DNA of 64,000 nucleotides from Antitrichia curtipendula (Eukaryota; Streptophyta; Bryopsida; Hypnales; Leucodontaceae), in the NCBI GenBank assembly GCA_951230915.1, contig OX579634.1, forward strand, positions 51,411,570-51,475,569, in the 5' to 3' direction. The position numbers were made by a program, and so were the translations under genes. The notes under the pieces were generated by a model. That model was given only the letters and a program-made list of their open reading frames with translations, had not been told where the DNA came from and did not search any database. Below, one piece after another: positions 11,350 to 24,173 of the stretch; within the stretch, counting starts at the first letter, position 1; each line of letters starts with the position of its first letter.

Positions 11350-11927
11350 TTAATCCCTAAAGCTCCGAGGGTGTTTTCTGCCAAAAGCCACTCAAAACTA
11401 TCACTTCTGTTGTATTCACTTAAGGAAATCAATTTTTTGTTTTTTTGGAATTTAACCATAGTATCTTGTACTTAGCTTGTTTGAGATCATGTAGTAAGAA
11501 TTTCATCAAATTTGACCGTACGGATTGGAAGATATTAGCATTCAAAGTTGAATAAAAAGCTTTTTTTCAAGAAGATGCTTAAATTGCCCGAAAAACTAAG
11601 ATTGTCCATAATTTTCTCATCCCTAGTCCAAATAGAATCAAAGCTTCATATATAGGTAAAAAATAATATTTCAGGAAAAAAATTCAAAAAAATTATTTTG
11701 ACTTTTTGTAATTTGGGGGGGGCTGCCCGCCAATTTCTATTTCTTGCTCATTGTGCCATAACTTTTTCATCCGGCATCCAATTGAAACAAAAATTATATA
11801 TCCACAAATCTCTTGCAAAGCTACACAACCTCAAAAAATCTCAAAAAAATTCACTTCAAATTGAGACAATAGGAACCTACCCGGACCCAAATTCTCCCCC
11901 GTGGGACAAGCGGGATTTTAGGGGTTA
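11350..11927 (+). mobile_element. TTAA-flanked repeat family copy (short subtype, about 580 bp)
   Basis: The left end is TTAATCCCTAAAG and the right end TTTTAGGGGTTA, an imperfect terminal inverted repeat. The whole copy is homologous, in opposite orientation, to 54001-54598. Both carry an open frame with similar translated peptides (around LKQKLYIHK), but this is explained by nucleotide-level repeat homology. Confidence 0.75.
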
Positions 11928-11930
11928 CAC

Positions 11931-12346
11931 ATTATTTGTATTTAGTTTTTCAAAGTTGTCCCATCCACTATCCAAGCCACTATCTAGGTGCATTATAAAT
12001 GCTTTCAAGATTGTATTATGGAAATTGCAAGAAATAGGTAAATTACATCTAAAGATCTAAAGAAAATAAAAATGTTGTCTATACTTGTGCTATGTTATTA
12101 GCGTTGCATCTTTTGGGTGCATAGGCATGGTGTGAATTAACACAATCTTCCAATTAATTAATTCACATTCACAATCACAATGTGTCTATGAAATTTATTT
12201 TATATCCCCCTATACTTATATATATTTTTTAAATTGTTGGCATTGCAATTGATATTGGATACTGGCACCGTATCCCATATCAATACCTACATCTATACAT
12301 TAATATATCATATATCTATATATATTTGTATACCATGTGTCATAAA
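11931..12346. other. AT-rich stretch without a gene
   Basis: Low-complexity and short alternating AT runs; nothing recognisable. Confidence 0.5.
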
Positions 12347-12370
12347 TACATATAGGTATACAAAAAATAA

Positions 12371-12406
<36 letters not shown>

Positions 12407-12438
12407 TTATTTATTTATTTTTTGTATACCTATATGTA
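12347..12438. repeat. AT-microsatellite palindrome
   Basis: The arms begin and end with TACATATAGGTATAC and its complement, flanking (TAAA)n/(AT)n/(TTTA)n runs. The 92 bp form one large hairpin. It is probably a microsatellite expanded inside a small foldback element. Confidence 0.7.
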
Positions 12439-15389
12439 TTCTATATATTGTATATTATATTTCATAAATATCGTATTCAAGATCCACACTCGAGATTTAA
12501 TTAAAACTATTTTTTTCTACAATTCGGATTCACAGTATGGGAAGGGGGACTCAATTTGTTTACTTAGTACACCAACAATTTTGTTTTTTTGAGTCGGGGG
12601 TATAGTAGGCAAGGGCGGGGTATATGCATCTTTGGATGCATAGTCACTAGTGTTGTCACTTATTACGTCATGATTTTTTTTCCAAGTTATAAATTCCTTC
12701 ATAAAAGAATAAGAAGGGAAAAAAAACTTACAGAAATAAAGATCTTATGTGTTAATCAATTCCTCTCAGTTCATCTTTGTTTTGTCTAAAGAGTTCTAGA
12801 TCCACATTTTCCTCCTTCTCTGAGACTTATAGGAATTAAGTAAGAATCACTAAGTTGTCCTCTTTCAAAAAAAAATCAAAATCTTGGTTGAAATTATACG
12901 TATTTGCATAAGAATACTTAAAAATATTGAGACAATGTTATAAATTAAGAAATAAACACAATTGGATGTATACACCTAATGGGATTGGAGGGTGATTGCA
13001 AGAAAGACTGGTCCTATTTTGCGTCACGTTCAGAATGACGGCCTGAGTGATGGAGTTTTTTTTCTGCTAAAGCTTTCGACAGTAGAACTTGATGAACTTT
13101 AAATTTTTATAGGAGATATTTAACTTGATTGTAATCCTATTTCTTATTGTTTAGAAATTTAAAAAAATCATTTATATTTAAAAGTCCATTTTGCTAATTT
13201 GTCACACTTTGAGGTTTAGGAGGTTTTAGTACTTGGGGAGTACCCAAAATTAATAATTTAGAGCTGAAATTCTTGTGGTCTATTCCCACAATAGGAAAAC
13301 ATGTGCCTACCAAAGGAAATCTAAAAATACATTATTTTATGGCCTCCATATTTGTACAAATACGGATCCTTTGCATGCTCACTTCTAAACATATAAGATG
13401 GTTCCCACTTCCATTTTTTGGTTAAATGTGAGCATTATTAAGTCTCTACAAACGATCAATTTTTAGTTTTTTTTGTTCATGATTTTCTAATTATTATTAG
13501 TTTATACCGAGTTGTATCTATTTTCTGTGACAAATTGTCTTTTTTTCCAAAGATTACTTTTCAATACTTAAAAGTAGTTAATGGTACTAGTAGCTGTCAG
13601 TTTTTTAGATCAACAACTGAGATTGTTCTATTTCATAATACTTATAGTGCTCATAGTATTGAGCGCAAAAACTGCAGTTTTGGCAAAATGCTACCAAAAT
13701 TGTTTAGTCTTTCTTGCAACCACCTTGGAGCAATTGTCAAAGTTAACCTGTATGTGCCTAATCCTTTCCAAGTGTGTTTCCTATGGAAAAAGAACATGGG
13801 CTTATAGTTATCTCCAATGATGCAAACTACTGTTTTTTTCAAAAACTAACTACATAGATGTTTAAAGAGCTCGCTTATTAGTACAATGATGCATACTACT
13901 TTCAAGCTACTTATTAGTATTCACACTGCTTAGGAGTTGTGAGATTATAACAAGAAAAATGCACATATCCTATTTTCATAATGTTGCCCTTCCCCACAAT
14001 GTTTGAAAAATTTGCATATAAGAGTTTTGGTAATAGGAAGTGACATGAACAACAAGCAATTGTGTTAGCAAACTAAAATGCATTTCTAAAAGTCTTAAGT
14101 TTAAATGAAGAGCTATCAAACTCATTACACAATCACCTTACAATTATTGAAATGCAGTTTTTTTTAATAAGTAGAATTTGCAAATAACTCTAAATCAACA
14201 CTTGTATGCTTAAATTTATAATAGCCCAAACCATGAAAATACTTTACAATTTTTAGTCGGACCATTTTCAAAGCAAATGGATAGGTTAATTTTTTTAATC
14301 TCAAATCAAGTGAAATTGGCAAGTTTTGTTCAAAGTCAAGAAATCAAGTAAAATTGGTAAGCTTTATTTCTCCAATAATGGTACATAAATGCCTTTGAGG
14401 ACCTCTCCAAAATCAAGTATTTATTTTTTAGTGAAAAATAAAGGCTTTCAATAGTCAACCTTCAATATTGCTTGTAAAATTTTTTAGAACATTCAAAAGA
14501 ATTTAACTGCTTACATACAAACAAGCTCAAATTTTAAGTAAAATTTGTTACGGATTAATTAAATAAGTAACCAATGGCAGACAACTATTTCATCTTCCGT
14601 TTTTTTAATATAAAATTGATGTGAATTAATCCAAGTCCTTGAGTTAATCCTAAGCACCTAAAATTACATTTTGATAAGTTGAAATTAGCCATTATTTCTC
14701 ATCCAAATTCAATAAGGGCATAAGGGAATTCGAAGACTATTCATTTGGTCATAAACATATATTATTTGGACATTGTATGTGTATGTTATGAAGTTTTGAA
14801 ATTTTGTTTGGAAGAGTGCCACAAATGGACATTAAACTCTCTTCGGCTTTCATTTTTTCATTGTGTTCATTTTGCGTCATCAATATCTAGTTTATAGTGG
14901 ATTTTTTTAATCCAATGTAGGTATTGGCATATTGCATTTTTTGCACTGATAATTACAAGTGCACATACTTCTTTCGCCAATTGGAAGACACCCAATTTAA
15001 TTGGTTGGTTTAAATTAATAATGTTATAATTTAATCGATTCAAACTCCTTAAATTTGATTTTTGGACCATGTAAGTTAGCATTTTCTTTCTCCAAAACAA
15101 AATCCAAAGTTATAAGTATAGGGGTTCTTTTAGGGGGAAGGTCAATTTGTCTAGCATTTAAAGTGTTTAAGGTCACTTTCAAGTAGATGGGGTTTCAAAA
15201 TAACATTTCTAGGAATAAAACATCAAATTGTTCAAAAGTCCTTTCAATTCGTCACAAAAAATACGACATCACATTAGGTGTCTCAATACACATGCATTAC
15301 AACTCAAACAATTCAACACATTATATTATTGATGTGGTCTATATAATAAATGTGCATTTCATCAATAAATTTCAGTTTTAAAACTATGC
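12439..15389. other. AT-rich intergenic DNA, no supported gene
   Basis: Only short open frames, none with recognisable domains, splice structure or promoter signals. Bases 13020-13070 are slightly less AT-rich, but I see no feature there. Confidence 0.5.
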
Positions 15390-16160
15390 TTAATCATATA
15401 AGAATTTTACTTAGACAATTGGATTTTCAAGATAATTTTTCAAATTAATTAAATTTTATTTTGTTCAATTTATCAATGTGTAGCTTGCAGTCATTACTGT
15501 AAGACTATTTGCTCTACTATATCATCAATAGATTCCTCACAATTTAACACTTTCATTCATAACACATTTAGCAATTAGACCTAATTCATTAATTATTAAA
15601 ATTATAACACTTGTATTATTTGATAAATGGACAACAAGATTATCTTGCAACATGTTGTAGCATTCTTGTAAGACAATTTGTCTAGTTAGAAGTAATTTTC
15701 TTTTCCACACTTTAACAATTCATTTTTATTCACATAAAACAACTTGATTCATATATGAGTATCCTATCTTCAAAGAACACAAGAAAGTAGATGCAATTAC
15801 TGCATCTTTCCAAACATAAACTTCAATCAATATAATTTGGTAAGGAAATCTCATCTTGTACGCATTACATCTGCCAACAATCACTCCCAATTTTGCAGTA
15901 TGCATTTTTCTACATGACCTTCTCGAATTTCAACTTCAATTATTTCACTAACAAATTGTCACACATAGGGCTTCACACCTACCACTTCTCTTCACTAAAA
16001 TATGAATTGCCTTACTCACCAATAATTCTTCACATACACAATAATAATCTAGCCATTGCTCGGCAATTAAACACATACAAATTTGCAATCATTGCAATTT
16101 GACAAAATAACAATTTGATTAAAGGAATATAATAATAAAAATATACAATTTATCAATTTG
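15390..16160. repeat. Island of scattered ACAATTTGTC-like words (weak copy)
   Basis: Words such as GACAATTGG (15407), GACAATTTGTC (15672), CAAATTGTCAC (15953) and CAATTTATCAATTTGTG (about 16147) recur in C/A-rich plus-strand DNA. The texture matches 35960-38210, so this is probably a diverged relative. No coding signal. Confidence 0.4.
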
Positions 16161-18072
16161 TGAGCCACATGCGCCAAATAAACTGTGACATGAATTATCC
16201 CAATCACGTAGCTTTATAGTTTTCAAGAGCTACATGACTACTGGTTCAATATTTGATCTAAATAACCAACAAGGCATATTCATCATCCATCTTCCAAAAT
16301 TGATCCCATTTATACCTTGTATTAAGTCTTTATTTTTACATTGTTATGGATTATTTGACTATTTACCTCTTCAAAATTAGAAAGGAATGATTGGACACTT
16401 GCAAAAACAATCAAAAGGCAAAATGAATTTTTTCTTCAATTTTTTTTTGTCTACATGCTATATATGTGAACCTTTTGATTCAAATACTTGGGTTGTTCTT
16501 GGAATTTTTTTGAACTTCAAAGTAGAGGATCCTTTGCTTTCCATGGAAATGCTTTCACTATTGCAAAAATCTTGCATTACACAAGTTTGCTTATGTATTG
16601 TGGACCACTCTAAGAACATCGCTAGAAGAACGCCAAAAAAGTCCAACTCAATGTTTTTGGGATGAAAAGTTTGCAACAAATGCTTAATCCCGCCAAAAGA
16701 AGCACAACAAAAATTACAATACACTAGGGACAATTCTACTAAAACTAACTTTTTCTTCTACAAATTGTTAATTGGATTAGCAATGATGGAGATTCTTTTT
16801 GCATTAGATGTTTTTTGGGGGGTCTAGAAGGCCATTTTGGGCTTGTTCCCAATATTGTTCACTTGGCAATAAAAGAATGGCCGCTGTAAAAAAAAAAATT
16901 TGAAAAAAAAAAAGAGAAATCTTAAAATGAGAAAACAAGATGAACATTTTTTTTTTTTTTTTAAACAATTTTTTTATATACAACGTGGTAGTCCCTCTAC
17001 CACGTCACCCAGTTGCTATGGTGCAGTTCCAGATAGTTCCAGAGTCTGGGAACCCTGGGGAACTCGCAGCCTTCCACAGAGGTTGAAACACATGTAATGC
17101 TTTGAGACCCTATAAGCCTTGTCGGAAGACTAAATAGCGAGTTGCATTAGTGGGACAAATAAGAACTTGTTGCAACAATAGAGTGTCCCTATATTTTCTT
17201 TAAGATGATGTTTCTCCACACTGCTGGAGATGCCCTTATACAAGCATATTTTTAGTATACTAATATTATACAATAGACTTTAATAAACTTAAGAATTTTC
17301 TTCACAATCAATTTTCAGTAGAAAGTTCGTAAATTTTAGGGAAATATGTAGAGGAAACATCTATACATACATCTTTCTTTCAACAAGCATCTCCAAAATA
17401 GTTTCACAAATTTTCTTTTTGTATAAGTTTTAAAGTTGGGGGGACAATGTTCTAATTTTGAAAAATAGATATCATTTTAATGTAATTGGATTTTGGCAAG
17501 GTAATTCTAGTACCATCATGCTCAAATGTACAAAATTAGTTAGAGTTTGAGGGGTCAAATAGCAAAATCTAGTTGAAATATGTAGATAACTATTTCACAA
17601 AGTTGGTCATATGACACCTTACATTAGACTTTTCCTAAATTATATTTTTGTTACTTAATGGGATATTTTTTTAATTTGAAATATTTGCTTATAGATGTTC
17701 CCTACATATCTCTACAATCAAATTAAGAAAAATCGTTACCAATTGTTTTTTAATAAGTTATTATGTAAAACCATGAAAATTGATTTAAAAAATTCACCAC
17801 AAATGAGATTTTGCTTTTTTGAAACTGAAATTTGGTTTAATTGACTGAGATTGCATAAAAATTGAGTATTGGTCATGCAAGATGAAAAATTCCAATTCTT
17901 TTCTATATTGCAGTTATACAAAAAAGCTAAATGGCACAATAGACAATTAATAATGAATTATAGTAGCCGATCCATTTCCACCCCACCTTCCATTTCCAAT
18001 CTATAGGTTGCTCTCTTTCCGTGAAGTTGTGGCACAATTCAAGGCGCAATTGTGGCAATGCTTCAAGGCTAT
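16161..18072. other. AT-rich stretch with a small hairpin and a Harbinger-like end
   Basis: ACGTGGTAG (16983-16991) and CTACCACGT (16997-17005) form a 9-bp hairpin around a 5-nt loop, next to long homopolymer runs. Near 17206-17236 the sequence ends in CTGGAGATGCCC followed by TTA. This is the inverted GGGCATCTCCAG terminus common in PIF/Harbinger MITEs, but I found no matching left end. No gene. Confidence 0.4.
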
Positions 18073-18111
18073 CAATATTGCAACCAACCTTTGGTTGATT
18101 TTGCAATATTG
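18073..18111. repeat. Short hairpin
   Basis: CAATATTGCAA (18073-18083) pairs with TTGCAATATTG (18101-18111), and the inner CAACC and GGTTG extend the stem. It is an isolated stem-loop of about 39 nt with no neighbouring gene. Confidence 0.6.
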
Positions 18112-18339
18112 GTTTATATTTAGAAATAGAAAGGTCTATATGACCATTATAGATTAAAGAATATCTTCCACTAAAAAATTCATAATAATTATGTTTTGTG
18201 TAATTAAATTTTGGAGAAATATGCAATCCTTCCAAACTCTATTTTTGTACATGGGAAAAATTTGGCACTCAAAAAACCTGCGCTCCAAATATGCGTAATT
18301 GCTTAACCCATAAAGAACGCTTTGAACATTTTTCAACTC

Positions 18340-18536
18340 ATGAATGACAAAGAATCTCTCCATGTAAGACAAAAATGCAACTATTCATCTTCCAAATTTT
18401 GTGTGAAAAGGAAAGATCTTCTACGATAGCTTGTCTTCCAATAAGTGCTTTTGCATTCATTTTTTTTTTAACTGACGATTCACACGATTCCAAAATAGAT
18501 GATTTCCACGGTGATCAGTCGTCCTTTAGGGCTTAA
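18340..18536 (+). mobile_element. Small TTAA-family MITE copy (B subtype)
   Basis: Homologous to 57253-57475 through the shared run around GCAACTATTCATCTTCCAAA and the terminal CGTCCTTTAGGGCTTAA. The left end is truncated or degenerate. Non-coding. Confidence 0.6.
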
Positions 18537-18579
18537 GTGGCTGTGGTTGGAAATGGGTCGTCTGCCATAATTGTACAAG

Positions 18580-19225
18580 GTCTTCCCATGCATTGAAGGA
18601 TGTTGTGCCTTCCAACATTTGTGTATCACAGCCCCAAAATATCAGTTTCTGTCCTCGTTGGCGGCCATGTACATGTCCACTTGTCCGGGAAGGACCACGT
18701 CTGGGCCAAGTCTTGCATTCTAAGTTAATGAAGTGACTCTCGCCAAATTGCTGCATGCAGTCTGCTGCTGCCAAATTACTGTCTACAATTGCCAATTAGA
18801 AATTAGAAATGCAGCTTCCATTCTGCAACGGCAACGTGGCGAATATTGAAGAAGGACAATCCTGCAGTGGAGATCGAGGCAGGGTACCTAAGCTTACAGT
18901 GCATCGATATCTCCACTTTCCTGTCATCAATCTGTCCATTAGTTCTGTTGAACTGAAGGCCAACAATCACTACATAGCTAGTAGCTCGATCGAACTACAA
19001 TCCTTGAACACAATTCCTTCTTGCAACGATCTTGTTGAAGTGCATGCGATCGAAAGACACCAGTACCGGTGAGAACTTCTGCAAATTTCTGAGAGACTTG
19101 GTAACTAGTGCGCGTTGTTAAATCTGCAGCTTCGATTAGTGACCAGGAGATCGATTCTAATCACCAATTTTTTCTTGACACAAAGTTTTCTGGAAGTGCT
19201 GCAGGTTTGATTCCTTCAATTCATT
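18580..19225 (+). promoter_or_regulatory. SMP/LEA gene upstream region with ABRE and RY motifs
   Basis: An ABRE-type ACGTGGC lies at 18834-18840. RY-type CATGCA/TGCATG motifs lie at 18587-18592, 18752-18759 (the palindrome TGCATGCA) and 19041-19046. ABRE plus RY elements are the classic bZIP/ABI3-VP1 combination upstream of seed-maturation LEA genes. Their co-occurrence fits the gene downstream, but motifs this short also occur by chance. No certain TATA box. A short open frame at 18809-19072 is not considered coding. Confidence 0.45.
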
Positions 19226-20253
19226 ATGGCAACTGAATCATCTGATGTCCCCGGTTTGGTGGTTCCCGAGGGGCCTGTTACTGCCGAAGACATTCCCAAC
19301 GTTGAAAACATCGGCGGGAAGCCTAACGAGGTTAGTATCTTTTCTACTTGCTAGACGACTCACTCAGTCTAAAAAGTTCATTAGCTAGGGTGTCAGGAGG
19401 CAATTTTGTAAGGAGAATTCAAAAATTTACATGAGCTGAGGGTAGCAATTACGTACTTTTGAGGAGAATTTGAGACTCGATTCACGCGGGGCTCGATAAG
19501 GAAAGAAGGGAAAGAACCTCGCAGCGGAAGTCGCACATTTTAACACCGTATTGGAGTTTCTGCACAGTACATGAACCATGACAATAGGGGGTGTAAGAGC
19601 TCTGGACTTCTAGGAAAATATAATTCCCCTGTTTCTTTTCATTTTGTGACTCTTAGAATTCTGAGCCCCAAGACTAGAGTTTTCACATTGCATTTGACAA
19701 ATATTGCCTCTTATTGCAGAAAAGAAAACTTGCACTGAAACCCTCTAATTGGTAGAATTTTCGCCATATCTCGGTTTCGATTATGCCGCCGGCTTTGTTC
19801 TTTTGGGTCCCATGTCAAGGAGAGTCATGAAGTCCCCAAAACCAGAAATACCATCTAAATTTTCAAATCACGTCTGAGAATTGACTCTTATTGTAGAAGA
19901 GAGAACATGCACTGTGAGCCTCTCATTAGTAGTGTTTCGCCACAGCTTCGTTTCTGACGATGCGTCCTGCTTGCTTGCAGAGCCATGACATTCACGGAGT
20001 ACCAATAACTCCCGAAATAGCCGCTCAAATCCGAAGCGCGGAAGCCAAAGCCGGGCACGACACTGGCAAAGGCTCTGCGGCAGCCCGAGTACAGAGTGCC
20101 GCGGCGTTCAACCTGCGTGAGAATATTGTGCCTCCCGTGGGCACCAAGGACATCGGCACTGAGCGCGGTGTGCTCGATGGCAAATCACAGAAATTGCAGA
20201 CCCATATCCGTGTCGACCACGGGACCGCCACTCATGCGAGCAGTCAAGTTTGA
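19226..20253 (+). CDS. Seed maturation protein (SMP-domain LEA protein), two exons
   Basis: Exon 1 is 19226-19330 (35 codons from ATG, donor GTTAGT) and exon 2 is 19981-20253 (acceptor TTGCTTGCAG), giving 125 aa in phase 0. The protein begins MATESSDVPG and continues with the SMP signature: ITPEIAAQIRSAEAKAG, GKGSAAARVQSAAAFN, then a hydrophilic tail with GT, D and H residues. It has no Cys, signal peptide or membrane segment. SMP (LEA_SMP) proteins are intrinsically disordered and are thought to protect cell contents during desiccation. Typical seed-plant SMP proteins are longer and carry up to three SMP repeats; this one has essentially one, so it is a short form. The intron contains a decayed copy of the exon 2 start. 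Confidence 0.88.
19710..19863 (+). pseudogene. Relict duplicate of SMP exon 2 start inside the SMP intron
   Basis: Bases 19710-19797 align with 19887-19973 (CTTATTGCAGAAAAG versus CTTATTGTAGAAGAG, and so on). The similarity runs on into the first coding bases of exon 2: AGTCATGAAGTCCCC at 19823 corresponds to AGCCATGACATTCAC at 19981. Read in frame, the copy gives SHEVPK... and then a TAA at 19856-19858, compared with SHDIHGV in the live exon. A tandem duplication of about 150 bp including exon DNA has decayed. Confidence 0.6.
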
Positions 20254-20454
20254 GAAGCTCATCTCAAAGCTTGTCGCACAGTTCCGGAATTGCTTGCAGA
20301 AATTTTCCAAGGCGAATTTTTCAAGGATTGCCACTGCGCTTCCGTTTGCTGACAGTACTTTATGGAGATTAGCCAAAGTTTCTATGTTTCATGTTTTGGC
20401 AAATCAAAAAGAGTCGAGTAAGATCTAGTGTATGTATGCATGCGTGAATGTGTT

Positions 20455-20460
20455 AATAAA
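20455..20460 (+). terminator. Poly(A) signal candidate for the SMP gene
   Basis: AATAAA about 200 bp after the stop codon; another AATAAA lies at 20516-20521. Position and sequence fit a plant near-upstream element. Confidence 0.45.
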
Positions 20461-20665
20461 CATTTGACCGTTTACAACTATCACGAAATGGTAATTTTCT
20501 ATGTAAGTTGAGAGGAATAAATGCTATGTGTTCCAGTTGGTAAGGCTCTCTTAATTGGTGGATGTTATGCTTGACAATTGATGATGACAATCAAGCTTAA
20601 TGTTAGTATCCGCCACATTCTTCGAGAGGTCTGCTATCAAAGCGAAACATCAATCGTTCTGTTAA

Positions 20666-20755
20666 TACTCCCTCTGTTTCTAAACAATACCGGTGTTTCC
20701 TTTGTAAAAACACAAACAAAACACTGGTACACATTAGAAACAGACTGAGGGAGTA
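20666..20755. mobile_element. Stowaway-type MITE
   Basis: The termini are CTCCCTCTGTTTCTAA on the left and CTCCCTCAGTCTGTTTCTAA on the right (read inward on the minus strand, with four extra bases). The 86-bp element at 20668-20753 is flanked by TA dinucleotides. CTCCCTC ends with a TA target duplication define Stowaway, a Tc1/mariner-derived MITE group. It sits about 410 bp after the SMP stop codon. Confidence 0.85.
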
Positions 20756-21114
20756 CTGTTAATTGAACTAATGTTCACCCAAGTACGTGTACAGTACAGT
20801 ACATGTGAAGTTCTGTTCGGGAACTCGTCAAATTGGGAATTAACTTATCGTTGAAGACTTTCATGGCATAGGCGGATTATGAGGGTGGTCATTTCTGAAT
20901 TTGCAGTGCCTCCTTTAAGCTTTCACCCTACTGCATACTTGAAGCTCGACATTGTCGGCTGCAGTCACAGAAAAACCTTCTTCACTAGCTTAGGTCATGC
21001 ACGATGTGAAAGTTGCTTACGAATCTTCGATCTCCGTGCTTCAGTTGTCTCATAATTTCTTGACGTCCACAGAAGTAGTAATGGGCAGCATGAGATGTAT
21101 AATGCATAGGGCAA

Positions 21115-21190
21115 GGGAATTTTGAAAATAAACAGGCTAACGAGGAGGGCGAAGCCTGATTAGGGATGCCTGTTTATTTTCAGAATCCCC
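21115..21190. repeat. Inverted repeat with 23-nt arms
   Basis: The 21115-21137 arm (GGGAATTTTGAAAATAAACA then GGC) pairs with 21168-21190 with two mismatches, around a 30-nt G-rich loop. It looks like a short foldback or the remains of a MITE. Confidence 0.65.
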
Positions 21191-23221
21191 TACAACAAGG
21201 AGATTGCCCGACATAAACGTCTATCTAGAAATGGATGAAGTAGGTGATTGGTGAATGAAAAATCTGTAATCAATAATTTTGTAAATTTCAAGTGCTAGGA
21301 GGAGATTACGGGGAATAATTCTCTAGCGAAATGAATGGGATATTTCTTGGTGGGGATTTATGATTATTGTGAAGGTTTTGGCAAGTAAATTCCAAGCATA
21401 TAGAACCTTCGGAACATTGAGCCTATCATACATACAATGCACTTATATTTTGATATCCCCTAGAAATCTTTTTTTAACCAAATTGTGGTTTTTGAGGTAT
21501 TGGTCAACTACTAAGATTTCCACTTTTCACTTTTTTAAGTGCAAAAATATAAGTTTTAGATGAGCATTTTTGTGAAGAATTGCTATTTAATGTCAATGTT
21601 TTTAGCACTTGAAGCATGGCACTTCAATTGCTCCTTCGTGGCAATGGTTCAAAAAATTAGCATTTAGGCTATAAAAATTGCACTTTTGAAAGTTTACCTT
21701 AGTTTTTTTCCCTCCTATTTTACATTATTCTAATACATTGTTTGGATTCTAAAATAAGTTTTTTTTTAATTTTTGGTGAGTATATAAATATTTTTTGGCA
21801 TTTTGCTTATCACATATATAAAAGTTACAGTAATTTAATGTGTATTGTAAGTCTTTCACAAAGTGGAATTGAGTTCAAAGTTTTGGTGTGGTAATTATTT
21901 TCAACCAACGAGCACCTACATCACACTAAAATACATAAATGAATTTCTATATGCTCTAATATTTCTTGAATTTTGAAGTTGAGACACCCCATGGATACAC
22001 AATGGAAAAAAAACTTTCTATTTTGATCAAACAGATGATCTTACAAATGATAAAGAATTTCAAAATGAAACTTTTTGAATGTGCACTATATGAATTAAAG
22101 GTGAAATTAAGATATTATGGGTATAATTGTCATCTTTTGATTAAATTCCATCCAAAAATGTTGATTCCGAAGTGGCCATTTTCTTGTGTTTTCTAGGCTT
22201 AAAATGTAAAGGATTTTTTTAGCAATTAATCTTGACCCTCTCAAAAACAACATTATAAAAATCCTACACACTTATTATAGTTTAACAATTTCATGTAGCA
22301 AAATTGTCACATATTAAAACCATAATGTATAGATTCTTTGCATACACTTAGTCATTTTTTTTGGATTTCAATTGACATAGTTAGTTTTTTGGCAAGAAAT
22401 TAGATTAATTAATCCTAAAACTTTGTTGAGGGCATTTCTTGAGATGTTTAGTGTCCTTTATTAAATTTAGGTAGGACTATAGGATGGAAAAAAACATTTT
22501 TTCATGAGAGCTGCTAGAATGTATTTCCAATGAATAGTCTTGTATTTTTCCTCTTTAATCATGGTATTAGAGTATGTTTGCACTTGGTGTTCGGGATGAT
22601 GTTTACAATGTGAACCCAATCCAAAAGTTGGTCTAAATTTGTTCCTAAGACCTACAATAACAACAATCTTTAACACTAAGTGCAAACATACTTTTGTTGA
22701 TTTTTCAAGGAAAAAGATGCTTAATCCATTTATGATTAACGTATTGTAGCCATTTCTTGCTCTTTTATCTAGAAAAAAATTGAAGTCATAAAATAATATT
22801 TTTTAAATTTAAACTCAAAAGATGAAACGAAATATATCTAATAAATTTTTTAAGAAAGAAGTGAAGAAAATTCACATCAAATACAATATATGCTCCAAAA
22901 ATTTGAAATTTTTATCACATGTGTATGTTATAGCATATAACATCATGGTATAAATCAAAGTTATGATGTATTTATTAAATTTATTAATTCAACAAACCAT
23001 AGTTATAGATCCAAAGTTCGTATTGCAATAAAATATTGAATTTAAAGAACTTTTAAAATTTTCTATTGGAATAAAAACTAAACTTGATGAAATTTATTTC
23101 ATTAGTTGTAATCAAATTAAAAAAAACATCTTTTTTGTAGCAAAAATTCATATCAAGAGTAAATAGAAAAGAAGAGACCAAAATACACCACAAGGAGATC
23201 CACGGATTAAGCATCTTTTTC
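21191..23221. other. AT-rich stretch, no supported gene
   Basis: Short open frames only, without domain or splice support. Phrases near 22830-23200 are loosely similar to the TTAA-family copies. Confidence 0.45.
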
Positions 23222-24173
23222 TTTAACCCCTAAAGGATCAAACTGCATTTTTTGGCAACATAGCAATTTTGGGCAGCTCACTACAGATGGAGTTTTTCTT
23301 TTATTTCTTTGAAATTTCATACAACATGTGCCCAAGGAGTAGCTTTAAGGCCCAATAATTTTTGTAACTTTTGACTACATGGTTAAAAAGTTATTGCATG
23401 ATATGTGATTTTCTTTGAACTTTGGGCAGCCCGGGCAGCTCAAAAAATTTCTTAAAATGACTTTTTTTTTAAATAAAAATTTGAAATTGGTTTATTATAT
23501 TTTTATCTAAGTGGGAAGCTTTGGATCATCCCATTTTGATCGATGAGTCAAAAGTTATGAGGAGTTTTAGTTTGGGGTAGTTTGCCACTAGTTATAGAAT
23601 CTATACATTACAAAAAAAGTTTGAAATCCTTTATTTAATTCAGTTTTTAATATTTTTGGAAAACAACAACAACATTAGTTGTAGATTGTTTATTAAAACT
23701 TTTTTACCATTGGGATTGGAATTTTCCAATTCCATAAATAAATTGTTTACAATTTAGTATTTTGGCTCATTTTCTACTTCTTCCTACTTATATTTTTTTT
23801 TGTACATGTTGTACAATTCCAAATGATTTGAAAATTTTCAAGCATGTAGCCAACTTGAATTGAAGAATGAATCCAAAGAGTTACAGCCGTTTGGACTTTG
23901 TTTCATACAAATATTGCCTTCTGAAGTGCAGCTGCCCGGATTTTCGCAGTGGTAAAAAAAGGATTTTTGTAACTTTCAAACACTAATATCTTGCAATCTG
24001 CACGGCGGAAATTTCTGAATTTTTTTCCACATCTTTTAAAATCAGTTTACTAAAAGATCCTACGGTTAAATTTGTCCTAAACTGTTTTTTTTCTAAAATT
24101 TGGTGGTTGTCTTAAAAATGACAGTTTTAGAGTGGTTTTTGTGAAAACATAGTCAAAAACCTTTACGGGTTAA
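23222..24173 (+). mobile_element. TTAA-flanked repeat family copy (long subtype, about 950 bp)
   Basis: Starts TTTAACCCCTAAAGG and ends CCTTTACGGGTTAA. The ends form an inverted repeat with TTAA at both borders. Strongly similar along its length to 42165-43118 and, inverted, to 10400-11300. Non-coding. Confidence 0.75.

Noticed and set aside
11698..12060. 120-codon frame similar to a frame at 54226-54002
   Set aside because: Similarity comes from the two repeat copies being homologous at DNA level; other family copies do not keep the frame.
18809..19072. 87-codon frame upstream of the SMP gene
   Set aside because: It overlaps the probable promoter and leader of the SMP gene and has no recognisable domain.
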